DNA of 64,000 bases from Petunia secreta. Lineage: Eukaryota; Streptophyta; Magnoliopsida; Solanales; Solanaceae. The position numbers and the translations under genes were made by a program. Each line of letters opens with the position of its first letter. Position 1 is the first letter of the stretch. The notes beneath the pieces were generated by a model. The model was not told where the DNA came from, did no database searches, and saw only the letters and a program-made list of their open reading frames with translations. This document shows positions 46,151 through 58,023 of this stretch, in pieces. The stretch is from NCBI GenBank assembly GCA_029990175.1, contig JARKIP010000005.1, positions 69,968,001 to 70,032,000 of the forward strand. The letters are read 5' to 3'.

Positions 46151-46879
46151 CTAGCATGGAAAAAATCCATAAAGTTACTGATGCTCCATAATTGTGCAAG
46201 TCAAACACATTAATGACCGGAAAGTAATGAAGCCATACAGCTCCCCACATTGTTGAGCAAAATATTCAGCTAGGGCGTAAATCTGTAGCAGTAATATAGA
46301 GGTGCTTGGGTAAGCATGGAATTTGATCGATCGGATTAATAGGCACATTTGCAATGCAGTGGTTCAAATGCTATTAAGTGCCTCAACAATACTAAGAAGA
46401 AAATTATAAAGCGGGTATTAGAGCAGGTTTATAATGATTTCCCAGAATGCAACTTCAAGTGTTAAATTCACCATCATATGAGAATAATTTTTGTTTATCA
46501 TATTGTACCAAATCCAGGAGGGAAAGACATCTCTCTTTTTTAACATGCAGTCCCTTTCCCTTCTCAATCCCTTGCACGGTTCTAGTTCTAAAATTCAAGT
46601 TCAAGCTAGTTTACTAAGGCCTCTTATTTAAATTACAGCTACAGAGCTAAATAAAAGACTATCTCAACTCAGCTCTCTACGGAAAAAGCTGAAAATAAAA
46701 GTCCGAAATAGCAGAAAATAGTCGATGACAAGAGATGTAGAAGCAGTTCAGCTGCTTTCAGTTGGCTCCACCCCTAATTACAGAAATGCTTTTTTTGACC
46801 AATGTATGTTTTTCCTTTGCAGCTAATGTAACATGCATGATATTGTGATGAATGACTCACCTTCATTTTTGCTATAAGA
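46151..46879. other. Intergenic DNA
   Basis: Nothing was recognised on either strand beyond short chance ORFs. Confidence 0.35.
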
Positions 46880-46907
46880 TTTGAAGTTTATAAATTTCCT
46901 TGCAGTG

Positions 46908-47269
46908 ATGCAAGATCCAAAGGATGATAATTTTTTTGAAAACTTGAGGCAGAGTTATGGAAATTCACCTAAGTTCACTGTTGACAAATCTTGGTGGACT
47001 CTTTTGCCTAGCTACTTGCAATCAAAATACTGAACTTGCCTAGCCTTATATTCACTTAATATGATCTTGTACTAACACTTGTTTTCATGTCGCATACTCC
47101 AATATTGAATTACCACTGATGATTGCAGGTAGTCATAGAGCACAACAGGTCTTGGAGAGGAATTCCATTCCTCAAGAAAATACACCAAGATCAGATAAGA
47201 TTTCTAAAGATGTGAAGAATGGGAAGACAAATAGAGTGTCAACTACAACTGTATTATAACAACAACACT
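46908..47269 (+). pseudogene. Two unidentified exon-like open segments
   Basis: After TTCCTTGCAG (ending 46906) a frame reads MQDPKDDNFFENLRQSYGNS, then FTVDKSWWTLLPSYLQ, to a stop at about 47030. After GATTGCAG (ending 47129) another reads SHRAQQVLERNSIPQEN, then KDVKNGKTNRVSTTTVL and a stop at about 47260. Both have protein-like composition and real-looking acceptors, but they do not join in one frame and I do not recognise the family. They may be leftover 3' exons of a lost gene. Confidence 0.3.
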
Positions 47270-47785
47270 TAATAGAATGCTCAATGGTGAATATGTTACA
47301 AGTATGAAATATCAAAACAAGCATAAGATAATAAACTAAGGTAGATATCAGATATCATAGGGACAATTCAAATCCCACTGATGAACATTTCCAAAGCTTC
47401 ATCAGAATCACAAAGCTATTTGGAATCAGCAGAACTCATACCATTCCCACAGAACCACAGCTACAGTAAACTAATTGCAATTTTAGTTCTCGAAAGGAAG
47501 TTGATGCAAAGCCCTATTTTAAGCAATCTTGAACTAGTATTTATTGCAACAACCCCTTCAAACGGGAGGAGAAGTAATGGAAAGATGGTAACATAATTTT
47601 AATAATTATAAACACAATTAGCTGACTTCAAAATGTAAGTTTCCAGTTAGTTACCTTGAAAAAACATAACACAAACTAGATCTAGTATGACATCTAAGAA
47701 GACAGTTCCCTTTTAGCTTAATATTCGTATCAGGGTCGTTACAATATTTCAGAATGATAATAGCTCGAGCAATGATATCGTTTAC
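47270..47785. other. Spacer next to the LETM1-like fragment
   Basis: No further LETM1-like exon could be read on the minus strand here, although the family continues past the last exon found. Confidence 0.4.
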
Positions 47786-48108
47786 CTCTTTTTTGACAAG
47801 CCTCAAAAACTCATGATGCTCCAGGCTTACAGACTGAGAATAAGCAAAAAAGCAGGTCAAATATTCACAGTTATCAGCAAAGATCCAATGTAACAAAAGA
47901 AAAACTCCAGCCAAGTACTCACAGAAGCTGATGCTAAGACAGCCAATGCACGACTAAGCTCACAAAGCTGCTCTTGTTGATCCAAAGTTTTGGTTTTCTT
48001 TAGTACTTCTGCTTCTTTTGCTGTTGGAAGAGTCATCTCTTCCAAAGCTACATCCTTCTGCTTTTTTTTCATCTTAGCCTGCTCTTCTTCTTCTTCCTCT
48101 TCCTCCTC
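47786..48108 (-). pseudogene. LETM1-like two-exon fragment
   Basis: Minus-strand exons are 48108-47923 (an acidic Glu run, then MKKKQKDVALEEMTLPTAKE and LDQQEQLCELSRALAVLASA) and 47833-47786 (SVSLEHHEFLRLVKKE). Both have AG acceptors and GT donors and they join in phase. The sequence matches the C-terminal soluble region of plant LETM1-like mitochondrial inner-membrane proteins, which act in K+/Ca2+ homeostasis and ribosome binding. The membrane span, the ribosome-binding domain and the end of the protein are all missing on both sides. It is a captured or left-over gene piece rather than a functional gene. Confidence 0.75.
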
Positions 48109-49627
48109 CTAAAAGCAACGACTTTGAATGAGTAGTCTAAAAATATTCTTTTTGACAAGGTTTAATCAGTAGTGGGAAAGTCTCCCATATACAAGCAGTA
48201 CACCAAAGTTAGAGAATTGTAGCACAATATGATTCTTCTGTAAAGTTTTCTACTTTTATGTATGCTTCTTGTATACAGGTATTTTATTGCCTCCATCTAT
48301 AAATATTAGTATCACTTTATCAAAAATGATAAAAAGAAACTGCACAGTATGATTCTTTACGAATGAAACCAAATCGTGTATACGCATAGGAACTTCATTG
48401 GTTCGCCAAAAAAAATGAGAGGCTATTCTCAAATGCACACAGTCGTTCTCTACCCCACCGAAAATTCTCCTATTTTGTTTCCTTACACAAACATATCTAC
48501 TACACAGGACCGCTTCAACACCATAGGACCGCCTCGTCAACTACAACACCATTACCAGCGCTACGCCATCACCACCAATAATCATCAATATCACAGTATT
48601 GCAGAGCAAACTCGACAGACCACTGTATCAGTCACCACGACATCAGCAAACACTACCAAATCAACAACACCAACCATAACCGCATCAACATCCCTAGACC
48701 CATAGTCATCACCATTGTTCCTTTTTCATATTAACCACTGCCTCACAAACCATCGTCACCTCACAAGCAACTAGCAACAAATGAAGAACCTAGGGTTTTC
48801 TAATTTGAATAATTCTCCAACTAATTCAATTTAAACATAACCAGGTAATTCAACGCTAAAATAGCAGCAAATCAAATGCTTGAATAGAAGTAAAAATTAG
48901 GAATTTTATGATGCTAATAATTAATAGATCTGAACTCGGGATCAATAAAACCACGACCTACTTTTCCAAGTAGGATTTCAACTTCACTATGTAAAAAGAC
49001 TCACTTGGTTACAAGACTACCTTCTTACTAACCTAGGACAAATCCTTTAGTGACCTTTTTCACGATCAGTGAAGTTCCTCCAAGTAAGAAGACTTGAATG
49101 ATACGTACTCTTACAGTGCTTCTATGAAAGCAAATAGTACAATTTGATATACCCTACTATAGATGAACTAAGACTGAACTTTGACAAGACTCAATCTAAG
49201 GAACAGGTTCTTCACTTAGTTCCCTGTAGCTTAATGACTACACAAATACAATTTCGACTCAACAATGATATAGCTCTTTTCTCTCTGTATTTGTGCGTAA
49301 CTTCAACAGCTGAAATGCTCTTCTTCTTATAGCTTTGAAATCTGAGGAGTCTTGAGCAATTAGAACTCCAAAGCCTCCAAGAGTTTGAGTCCTAATTGAA
49401 CTCCTTGCTTATCTTCAAGCCTTATCCTAATCTTATGCAATCTTTTCTTATCACGTACAACCCTGCATAATTATCAAGATAAACATGAGACAATATGATA
49501 ATAATTAATTTTTCCACTTAAATGATTTTGCATAATTATTTATTCAGCTGCAGTGATTCAAAGGAATAGGTCCTTTGAATCCGTTCCTTAATCATCAGTC
49601 AAAACTTCAAGCTTATCCAAGCTAACA
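48109..49627. other. Intergenic DNA
   Basis: No supported gene. The Thr/His-rich frame at 48376-48705 arises from ACC/ACA-rich low-complexity sequence. Around 48960-49100 there are words such as CCTTTTTCACGATCAGTGAA of unknown origin. Confidence 0.4.
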
Positions 49628-49628
49628 A

Positions 49629-52628
49629 CTCTCTTTATTTTAAAGACACCTCACTATGATATTTTTCACACTCTCTATTTTTTTATACAGACTGTTTTTT
49701 ACACTGTCTGTGAAATACTTAACTAGAAACTATTGCACAGTATTTATTTTTTTTGCTGTTGTTTCATGGCCGAAACTCAGGCTATATATAGCCAAAACAA
49801 AACACATTGACTGGCCAAAGAGAAGGCCAACAATGCTCAAGATTTCATGAATTACAAACGGCCAACAATGCCATTCTTCTTTGGTTTTTAAATTTGCCAA
49901 AAAGGCTATGTTTACTTGGCTCACCAAATGCCAACGTTTGCATGTGGTAGTTACCACAAATCTCCCCCTTAATTTTGATTTTTCTTCTTCATTCCAAGCA
50001 TTGATCTCATTCTTCGAAAGTCTTCATTTTTCAAATTTCAGTGGCTTTATAAAGATATCTGCAACTTGATCATGAGATTTCACATACTTGAGTTCTATCT
50101 CCTTGACAATGCATTCTCTGATGAAGTGATACCTTGTATCTATGTGCTTGCTCCGATCATGATACATAGGATTCTTCGTAAGTGCTTGTGCGAACTTGTT
50201 ATCAATACAATTTGTTGTGGCTTCAATTTGAGTCAAGTTGAGCTCCTTCAGCAATCTTCTCAACCAAATAGCATGACACGTACAAGACGTTGCTGCTACA
50301 TATTTAGATTCACAAGTCGAGAGAGTAACAATGCATTGCTTCTTTGAACTCCAGGTAATAACAGAATTACCCAGGGAAAAAACAAAGCCAGTTGTGCTTT
50401 TCTATCATCAATATCTCCCGCAAAATCACTATCACAAAATCCCACAAGAGTGAAGTAATTAGTAGGAGAGTAAAATAACCCGTAGTCAATCGTACCTTTG
50501 AGGTAGCGAAGAATTCTTCTAGGAACTTTCAGATGAGTTGAGGTAGGAGCTTCCATGAAGCGACTCACCACGCCAAACGCAAAGAGCATATCTGGCCTTG
50601 TACAAGTCAGATATCTTAAGCTTCCCACAAGGCTTTTGAAAAAGGTGGGATTCACCTTTTCTCCATCATCAAACTTTGACAATTTTGTCCCACTCTCCAT
50701 TGGTGTGTTTACAGGGTTGCAATCAAACATCCTAAACTTTTTCAATATCTCTTTTGTATAGCTTTCTTGAGATATGAAAATACCTTCCTCCATCTGCTTC
50801 ACTTCCAGACCCAAGTAAAATGACATGAGCCCTATGTCCGTCATATCAAACTCACGGGACATAGCTTTCTTGAAATCTTCAAACAAATTGGGGTTATTAC
50901 CCGTAAAAAAAAAGATCATCAACATAAAGACAAACAAGTAAAATATTTCCATTAGTATTAACTTTAGTATAAAGAGCATATTCATGGAGACAACGAGTAA
51001 ACCCATTGTCTTGAAAATACTTGTCGATGCGACTATTCCACGCCCTTGGAGCTTGCTTCAATCCATATAAGGCTTTGTTCAATCTAAGCACCTTATCTTC
51101 ATGGTTTTTGACCTCAAAGCCCAATGGTTGCTCAACATAGATTTCTTCTTCAAGATAGCCATTCAAGAAGGCTAACTTGACATCAAGTTGATGGATCTTC
51201 CACTTCATTTGTGCTGCCAAAGAGATAAGCAATCGGATCGTCTCCATGCGGGCAACAGGTGCATAGACTTCATCATAGTCAATGTCATGCCTTTATTTGT
51301 AGCCTTTAGCCACAAGTCTTGCCTTGTATCTTTTTATATCTCCATCAGCATTCTTCTTTGCCTTGTATACCCATTTCATTCCAATTGCTTGATGACCCTT
51401 TGGAAGAGTTGTTAACTCCCAAGTATTGTTCTTCTCTATTGACTTGATCTCCTCCTTCATAGCTTGTCTCCACCTTTTGCCTGTAACAGCTTCATTAAAG
51501 TTCATCGGTTCACTATCAGCAAAGAGACAATACAAAAAATCAAAATTAGTAATTTGATCTGTATTATCACAGAGTTCTGCAACTGTCCTCGTTCTTTCAG
51601 GCGCTTCATTTGAACTTCTTGGAAAGGGAGAAGATGCAATATTGGTTTGGGATGGAGGTGGAGTTGTGTCTTGTAAGGGTTCCTCGCCCTCTTGTGCTTC
51701 TTCTTCATCATCTTCAAAGTACGGAAGAAAATCATATGTATTTTCTTATTGAGATTCCCAATTCCATGTCGCTCCTTCATCAAATTCAGCATCACGACTC
51801 ACCACCACTTTGCCATTGCCAGGGTTGTATAACTTGTAGCCTTTTGAACTCGTGTCATATCCAACAAACACGTGCTTGACACTTCGATCATCAAGCTTAG
51901 CTCTTCCTTGATGTGGAACATGAGCATAGGCTATGCTCCCAAAGATTCTCAAGTGTTTGACACTTGGCTTCCTTCCACTCCATGCTTCTTGAGGAGTTTG
52001 ATCTCTAACATTTCTTGTTGGAGATCTGTTGCTCAAATAAACTGCACAAGAAATAGCCTCGGCCCAAAATTCCTTGGGCATGCTTTTAGCTTTCAACATA
52101 CATCTAGCTATATTAAGAATTGTTCTATTCTTTCTTTCTGCAACTCCATTTTGTTGTGGTGAGTAAGGTACCGTTAGAGGGCGACGAATTCCATGAGATT
52201 GACAGAAGTCGTTAAATTCTTTTGAGGTGAATTCGCCTCCTCTATCGGACCTTAAAGCTTTTATTTCATGGCCACTTTCCTTTTCCACAAGTGCTTTAAA
52301 ATTCTTCAAAGCAACAAATGTTTCCGATTTTTGCTTCAAGAAATAAACCCAAGTCTTTCTACTAAAATCATCAATGAATAGCAGAAAGTATTTACTTTTA
52401 CCGAATGAAGGTGGATTGATTGGTCCACACACATCGGTATGAACAAGCTGGAGTGGCTTGGTTGCTCTTGACGTGGCCTCCTTCGGAAAATTCTTCCTTG
52501 CATGTTTGCCAAGAGGACAAGCATCACACAATTGATTGGGATGGTTGATTGAAGGCATTCCATTCACCATCATTTTTTCTCCCATTGATTTGAGCGCTTC
52601 AAAATTCAAATGCCCAAATTGCATGTGC
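49629..52628 (-). mobile_element. Ty1/copia element 1, truncated at both ends
   Basis: It is collinear with element 2 (60600-63550) along its whole length. On the left the similarity starts abruptly inside the LTR at AACTCTCTTTATTTT, about 210 bases after where the complete LTR begins. On the right it stops at GCATGTGCC, where the partner runs on. The LTR remnant is 49629-49958 and the polypurine tract is just inside it (AATCTCCCCCTTAATTTTG on the plus strand). No left LTR or 5' half of gag-pol exists here. Confidence 0.9.
50024..52624 (-). pseudogene. Copia pol relic in element 1 (integrase, RT, RNase H)
   Basis: Read from 52624 downwards: end of the gag-pre-integrase zinc region (LCDACPLGKHARKNF), then an integrase with the D, D and E blocks intact (HTDVCGPI, LFIDDF, LRSDRGGEF, SPQQNGVAERKNR). 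A GAA-to-TAA stop follows at about 51747. RT comes next (WELTTLPKGHQAIGMKWVYK, LDVKLAFLNGYLEEEIYVEQ, YVDDLFF), then RNase H and a tail (HIDTRYHFIRECI). Frameshifts or stops lie near 51290, 50900, 50400 and 50260. It cannot make a polyprotein. Confidence 0.88.
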
Positions 52629-52740
52629 CCGCCGTCCGCTTTCCGGCACGCAGTAGGGGCCTTTGGCCCCCAAGGGCACGTGTCTTTGGCTAAGTCATCG
52701 CGGCGGAAGGGCCGCGGTGACCGCCTTGAAGTACAATTTC
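52629..52740. other. GC-rich patch of unknown origin next to the copia break
   Basis: A strikingly GC-rich stretch (CCGCCGTCCGCTTTCCGGCA, GGGGCCTTTGGCCCCCAAGG, CGCGGCGGAAGGGCCGCGG) in otherwise AT-rich DNA. It begins exactly where copia homology ends. An organellar or rDNA filler piece is possible, but I could not identify it. Confidence 0.5.
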
Positions 52741-53393
52741 CATCGAGTGGCAGGTAGAATCCTTGTTGACGACAAAGAACAAGATGACCTCAAAAGCTAA
52801 CTCTAAGAGGAGGATTGTCCAAATCATATGAAGCAACACTTTGTCCCTTCCAAATCGATGTGGGATTCATTTACCATCACCCCCTCCATCATGTGGGTAG
52901 GAGGAGCCTGTATCCAACCTAGATTTAATACCATAATAACACTTAATTGGATATCGTTGGGCCTGATGACTCAATCCAAAACTAGCTCAAAGGGAGGAGG
53001 ATTGCCCAATGACAAAGTTTACCCCATCTCATAACCGTTGCTAGATTCATTCATTCGCTATCAGCTTCTGCTGAAATTTGATTTCTGGTCCCAAATAATT
53101 TTCATCCCACATGTCACACCCTTAAGTGCTTTCTTTTTGAACGTTCTTTATTTTCACTTAATTACTGTTTGGTTCTCAATTCCAGGTGGTCATACTGTTA
53201 CACTTGCTCACAGCTCACATTTCTAAGATAGGCTAGACAACTCTAATTAAACAGGTGGTCCTGATCCAACCATGACCAAATGGCTATTATTTTGGTAAAC
53301 AATCAAGTGTCCTACAAGTTCAAACTTTGAGAATATTGTTGCTCTTGATCTCATATTACCGGCAAATTAAGAGGGGAAATAAGGTTTCTTCAG
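52741..53393. other. Decayed repeat region with a duplicated GGAGGATTG-CC block
   Basis: The blocks 52795-52880 (AAAGCTAACTCTAAGAGGAG, GATGTGGGATTCATT) and 52979-53055 (AACTAGCTCAAAGGGAGGAG, TAGATTCATTCATT) are diverged direct copies. The GATGTGGGA and GAGGATTG-CC words often occur in plant LTR/TRIM promoters. No gene is seen. Confidence 0.4.
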
Positions 53394-53606
53394 ATTAATC
53401 AACAAAAAGTATTAGATCCATTGACAAAAGACGTTGTGATTGACATAGCCAAAATGTCTGATATTTCCAAGTTTGGAGAGGCTATGGTGAAATTGGGGCC
53501 AGTTGAAGTATTCACTGGAATACAAGGAGAAGTTAGAAACTCATGTAGAGCTGTGAACAAGAAATTCATTTTTAACTCACAATACAACTGTAGCAGTTTT
53601 GCGTAA
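53394..53606 (+). pseudogene. Class III peroxidase, last-exon fragment
   Basis: After TTTCTTCAG the frame reads INQQKVLDPLTKDVVIDIAK, then FGEAMVKLGPVEVFTGIQGE and VRNSCRAVNKKFIF to TAA at 53604-53606. FG-AMVKLG--EV-TG-QGE-R--CRAVN is the C-terminal signature of secreted plant haem peroxidases, including the last conserved Cys. The haem-binding and catalytic His exons are not found upstream to 52640. It is an isolated tail. Confidence 0.82.
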
Positions 53607-53611
53607 ATGCA

Positions 53612-53775
53612 TGGTATCTATGTTTGGATACTATGCATTTATGCCGACCTACTCCCTAAGGAATGAAGTACGTGTACATTTATGCAAGCCTATCCCTAAT
53701 GAATGAAGTAATTGTACATTTATGCTGACCTACTAACCAATAGATGGTGTACTATACATCATGCAAACCTACTCC
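53612..53775 (+). repeat. Short tandem repeats, ATTTATGC-GACCTA...GAATGAAGTA
   Basis: Three or four units of about 40-50 bp share (T/C)ATTTATGC(C/A/T)(G/A)ACCTA, CCCTAA(G/T)GAATGAAGTA and GTGTACATTTATGC. They lie between the peroxidase tail and the BAHD promoter. Confidence 0.7.
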
Positions 53776-53789
53776 CCATACATACACTA

Positions 53790-53800
53790 GTATATATACA
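53790..53800 (+). promoter_or_regulatory. TATA box of the BAHD gene
   Basis: AGTATATATACACTCC lies about 100 bases before the ATG at 53896, the normal spacing for a plant core promoter plus a short leader. No other TATA-like word lies nearer. Confidence 0.6.
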
Positions 53801-54427
53801 CTCCAATGTAGAGTGAGTATTACCGAACATACAATACAACTGTGGGCAGTGAACTACTATTAGTTTGTAGTGCTCACACAGGCAGAAAGGCTGAAATGGC
53901 CCAATCAAAAGTTCTTTTCCGGAAGATGATCAAGCCCTCCTCCCCAACTCCTTCTTCACTAAGACGACACAATCTCTCATTCCTTGATCACATACACTAC
54001 TAAAAAAACTGTCTTTTTCGACCGCCCAATCGGTCGAAATACGGTCGACATGTCGATTCGACTGTATTTCGACCGATTGTGGTGGTCGACCCAAACATGG
54101 TCGAAAATAGCCCTTCGACCGAATTTCGGTCGAAGAACATGGACTAAAGTGACATGTTCTTCGACCGAAATTCGGTCGACAGGCTGGTAGTTTTTTTTGA
54201 CCAACTATCGACCGAAAGTCGGTCGAAAACCTGTAAAAACCTGCAACATAAAATCTGAAATTAGCCCTACACCACCTGTAAATTCAGCAACACGCAGAAA
54301 AACCAGACAAAACACATTCATAAACGATATTCAAACAAGGCTAACAAAGCCAAACAGTAGAAAGAAGTCTTTCAACATTAGTTCAAGTGTTACAATAATC
54401 AAACAAACTTAACAAATAGTTTAAAGT

Positions 54428-55905
54428 TCAACAATCACTACTACTACTGGCTAGAACCCGAACTAGTGTCGGCATCAGACTGAGACGGCGAACGGTGGCG
54501 ACGTCTGCTCTTGCTCTTTCCCTTTCCCGAACTATCACGCTTTCCTTTGCCTTTTTTTTTTTTTGGTTAAGGAGGATTTGTTGCATCATTTCATGCATTT
54601 CTTGTTGATGAGCCTCATGTTGTAAGCGCATAGCTTCATTTTGTCTTTTCAGCTCTTCGATCTCCTCTTGCATCCAAGTCATTTTTTCAGGAGTTTGAGA
54701 GCTTGAAGGAGCGTAGAACACGAGCCCAAATAGTTCGATTTATGCTTGCCAGATGAATACAGAGTTGCAAGGCCATACGCGGACCCCTTCTTCACCCTTC
54801 CGACCGCTTCCAACCATAAATTGGTTTCTTGCTCGAGCGTTAGCGGTGCTGGGGTACTGCTTCCGCATTCAGATTGTTGAGTCGCGGTCCAGTCTTCAAC
54901 GGCCTTTGTAGCTCTTTCCTGAAAAACAGAAATATATCAACGGTACAAACATGAAGTATAAAAGTTGAAGGATTGGCGCGACTTTAGTTTGAATTTAATT
55001 ACTTAGCCAGGTCTCTTTTGCGCGGGGCTCGACCCAGACTTCTCCGCCCTTTTTATCACTCTTGATATGTCGGATCTTGTGCATTTCAGAGAGTGGAATA
55101 TCTGATTTTCTTGCTTTTCCTACAAATTAAAGAAGAGAACAAGTTAGATAAAAAATAAACTATTATAGTAATTCTTATAAATTAAATTACTTTACCAAGC
55201 ACATCTTCTGCGTCGCAGCGCTAACTGAGCCACCGGTATGCAGCGATCCACCCTTACTTGATGCCTGCGCTTTCTTCTCTTGTTCGCTCTTCTTCTGAAA
55301 TTCGGGACTATCCCAATATTGCTGCGGTTCTCTCCATTGATGATCATAGAGGAAGCCGGGCATTTTCACTTTTTTGCGCGCATTATACATTGCGTTCTTG
55401 AATAACTCCCCGCATTTCCTGGGGAAGTTAGAACGGACTTTATAGTCCAGAGCCGGATGCCACTTACACTGAACCTGGCAATATTCATCAAAATATTTTA
55501 TTCAAACATAATCATTAGAAAAACCTGCAATTAGTGATAAACCGTATGCATATTTATCACTTCAAAAGCCTGCATTATCCGCTGCTTTACTTGAGGAGGC
55601 ACAGCGCCCCAGGATGGCCATGATTCTTTCCATTGAGATTTCATGCATTTCGTCACCACAGGAGTAGCATCAGTGTTGGGGCAAAAGCTACATAAAAAAA
55701 CAGAAGCGTTAATAGAAATACTAACATTTAAAAACTTACTACTAAATAGATAAGAACTTCAAAAATAAGATACTTACCTGTTATCCCCCTCGGGATAAAT
55801 AATCAACCGCCCGTCTTCCCATGTCCCAGGCTCACCGATGTAATAGGGCGATCTCAGATCATAGTAAGGAATCTCCTGCTGTATCGAAGGGCCGGTAGGG
55901 CTAGA
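54428..55905 (-). pseudogene. TnpA-like (Transposase_24 type) gene in CACTA 2
   Basis: Minus-strand segments read in order: TGPSIQQEIPYYDLRSPYYI and EPGTWEDGRLIIYPEGDN (to donor at 55778); from 55687, FCPNTDATPVVTKCMKSQWK, ESWPSWGAVPPQVKQRIM; then about 55481-55197, CKWHPALDYKVRSNFPRKCG and a KKSEQEKKAQASSKGG linker. Further exons lie near 55110-55010 and 54920-54428. The last carries a coiled coil (EEIEELKRQNEAMRLQHEAH) and an Arg/Ser tail. This is the order of the plant Ptta/En-Spm (Transposase_24) protein, which binds the subterminal palindromes. A premature TAG/shift near 54722 separates the coiled coil from the preceding frame. The 5' end is fused to the truncated TNPD gene. Confidence 0.7.
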
Positions 55906-58023
55906 TGGCTCGTCTCTGTTAGCGGTTTCAAAACTTTATCAGGCAAGCCATTAAATGCAATTGGGAGCAAGTTTTCCATGAATATGTGACAGTCGTGGCT
56001 TTTCATGTGATGCAGTTTCCCACCAGTAATATCAACACACCTTTCTAGGTTTGAAGCATAACCATCAGACATCATCAAATTACTCACCCACTCACAAATC
56101 ATCCTTCTCTCATCCTTATCGAATGTATAACAAGCCTTTGGCAGGAAAATGTTGTTGCCTTCGTGGACTACCTGTAACTCAGGTCGCCTACAAAGTAGCT
56201 GTAGGTCCAACCGTGCCTTCAAGTTGTCCTTTGTCTTGTTCCGGACATCCATCACAGTATTAAGGATGGCCTCGAAAAAATTCTTCTCAATATGCATTGG
56301 ATCCAGATTATGGCGAAGAAGATTATCCTTCCAGTAAGGCAACTCCCAGAAAATGCTCTGTTTAGTCCAATTATGTTCAACCCCATAACCAGGTGCTTTA
56401 GATGGCAGTTGTTCAGTTACCTTAGGAAGCTCCTTGACCCTGTCCCATATCTCTATGCCTGATAACCTTCGCAGAGGCTCCTCAAAATCAACCTGATTCT
56501 TCATAAATGCACTAGTATTATTCCTGAAAGGATGGTCCATTGGCAAGAATCGACGGCAATAGTCGAACCATGTGCATTTACCTCCATATTTCAAAGTGAA
56601 GGCTTTTGTATCTTCCATACAGTAAGGGCAAGAGAGCTTACCTGCAGTGGACCACCCAGACAACATCCCATAAGCTGGAAAGTCATTTATAGTCCACATC
56701 AAAGAAGCACGCATTTGGAAGTTCTGTTTCGTTGATATATCATAAGTCTCAACTCCTTCATGCCAAAGTATCTGCAACTCATCAAGCAAAGGCTGCAAAT
56801 ATACATCAATAGAGGCTTTTGGGTTATGTGGACCCGGTATTATACAATTCAAAAACAGATAAGGACTGGTCATGCACATTCCAGGAGGTAAGTTGTAAGG
56901 AGTGACAAATATGGGCCAACAAGAATAGGGTGTAGAGGAGACATCAAAAGGGGTGAACCCATCAGAACATAGACCTGAACCCATCAGAACATAGACCCAA
57001 CCTTACATTCCTTGGCTCACTAGCAAATGCCGGATACACTTGATCAAAGTGTTTCCATGCCTCCCCATCAGATGGATGGGATAGAATACCCGGCTGCTTG
57101 GTACGGTCATGATGACATCTCATGTGTGGAGCAGAACTCATCGAAGCATACAACCTCTTTAACCGTGGTATAAGGGGCAAGTAATGCATCCACTTAACAG
57201 GCTTCGGCTTCTTTTTAGGATTTTGCTCAGGCTTGTACCGAGGCTCCTCACAAAATCTACATGTCTGCAAGTCTGCATCATCATTATAATACAACATGCA
57301 ACCATTAACACAACAATGAATCTTCTCGGCAGAAAGCCCCAACGAGGAAACCAACTTCTTAATGTAGTAATAAGTAGTTGGTAAGGCCATATTTGTCGGA
57401 TTTAGTTCATTCATAAGGGCAATGATGGAATCCATGGTAGCTTGAGAAATACTAAAATCTGATTTGATACTCATCAATCTAACAACAACCGACAACTGGG
57501 AATGCACCGAGCCCTCATAAAATGGACGACTTGTTTCCTCCAACCGTTCATAGAATTGATTTGCCTAGGCATTGGAAATGTGCTCAATGTTTGGCTGTGA
57601 TGTATCCGGCTGAAGGGGATCATTAGCCGGGTACATCCCAAAAGCATCATTCACCATATCTTCCATTCTATACCCGGCTGCTTGGTCTGGTTCCACAACC
57701 GGAGAACTCCTAGCGCCATGAATATTTTTAAGATTTTGAAGTTGCTGCTACAAGTCCCAAGGCTCTCCATGATTATACCAAACGTAATAATTTGGCATAA
57801 ACCCCTTCTTATACAGATGTACCTCGACATTCTCCAAATCTTGTATCTTTACACATTCGCATTTTTCACATGGACACCTAATTTTGCCATGCCTTAAATA
57901 ATCGTCTGTGTTGCGGACTATATCAAGAAATTCCATAACACCCGCTACAAACGAAGGCCTCAACCCCCGCCGCTCGGGAAAGTTTCTATTATCCATCCAC
58001 AAACGACGTCGATTAATGTCCAT
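55905..58023 (-). pseudogene. TNPD-like CACTA transposase, broken
   Basis: From ATG 58023: an N-terminal transposase-associated domain (about 90 residues, RCPCEKCECVKIQDLENVEV). A TAG follows at 57748-57750 and an in-frame TAG at 57565-57567. Next come a zinc-finger-like CRFCEEPRYKP region and PRLKRLYAS, then the Transposase_21 core (PYNLPPGMCMTSPYLFLNCI, IPGPHNP, WTINDFPAYGMLSGWSTAGK, CPYCMEDT, NLDPMHIEKN). The beginning of the DUF4218 domain (CHIFMENLLPIAFNGLP) closes it. A 22-bp tandem duplication at 56954-56997 shifts the frame. The protein is cut within DUF4218 at about 55910, where it runs into the TnpA-like gene, so the C-terminal half has been deleted. Confidence 0.88.

Noticed and set aside
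48376..48705. Thr-rich 109-residue ORF
   Set aside because: Low-complexity ACC/ACA sequence; no start context, exon structure or homology seen.
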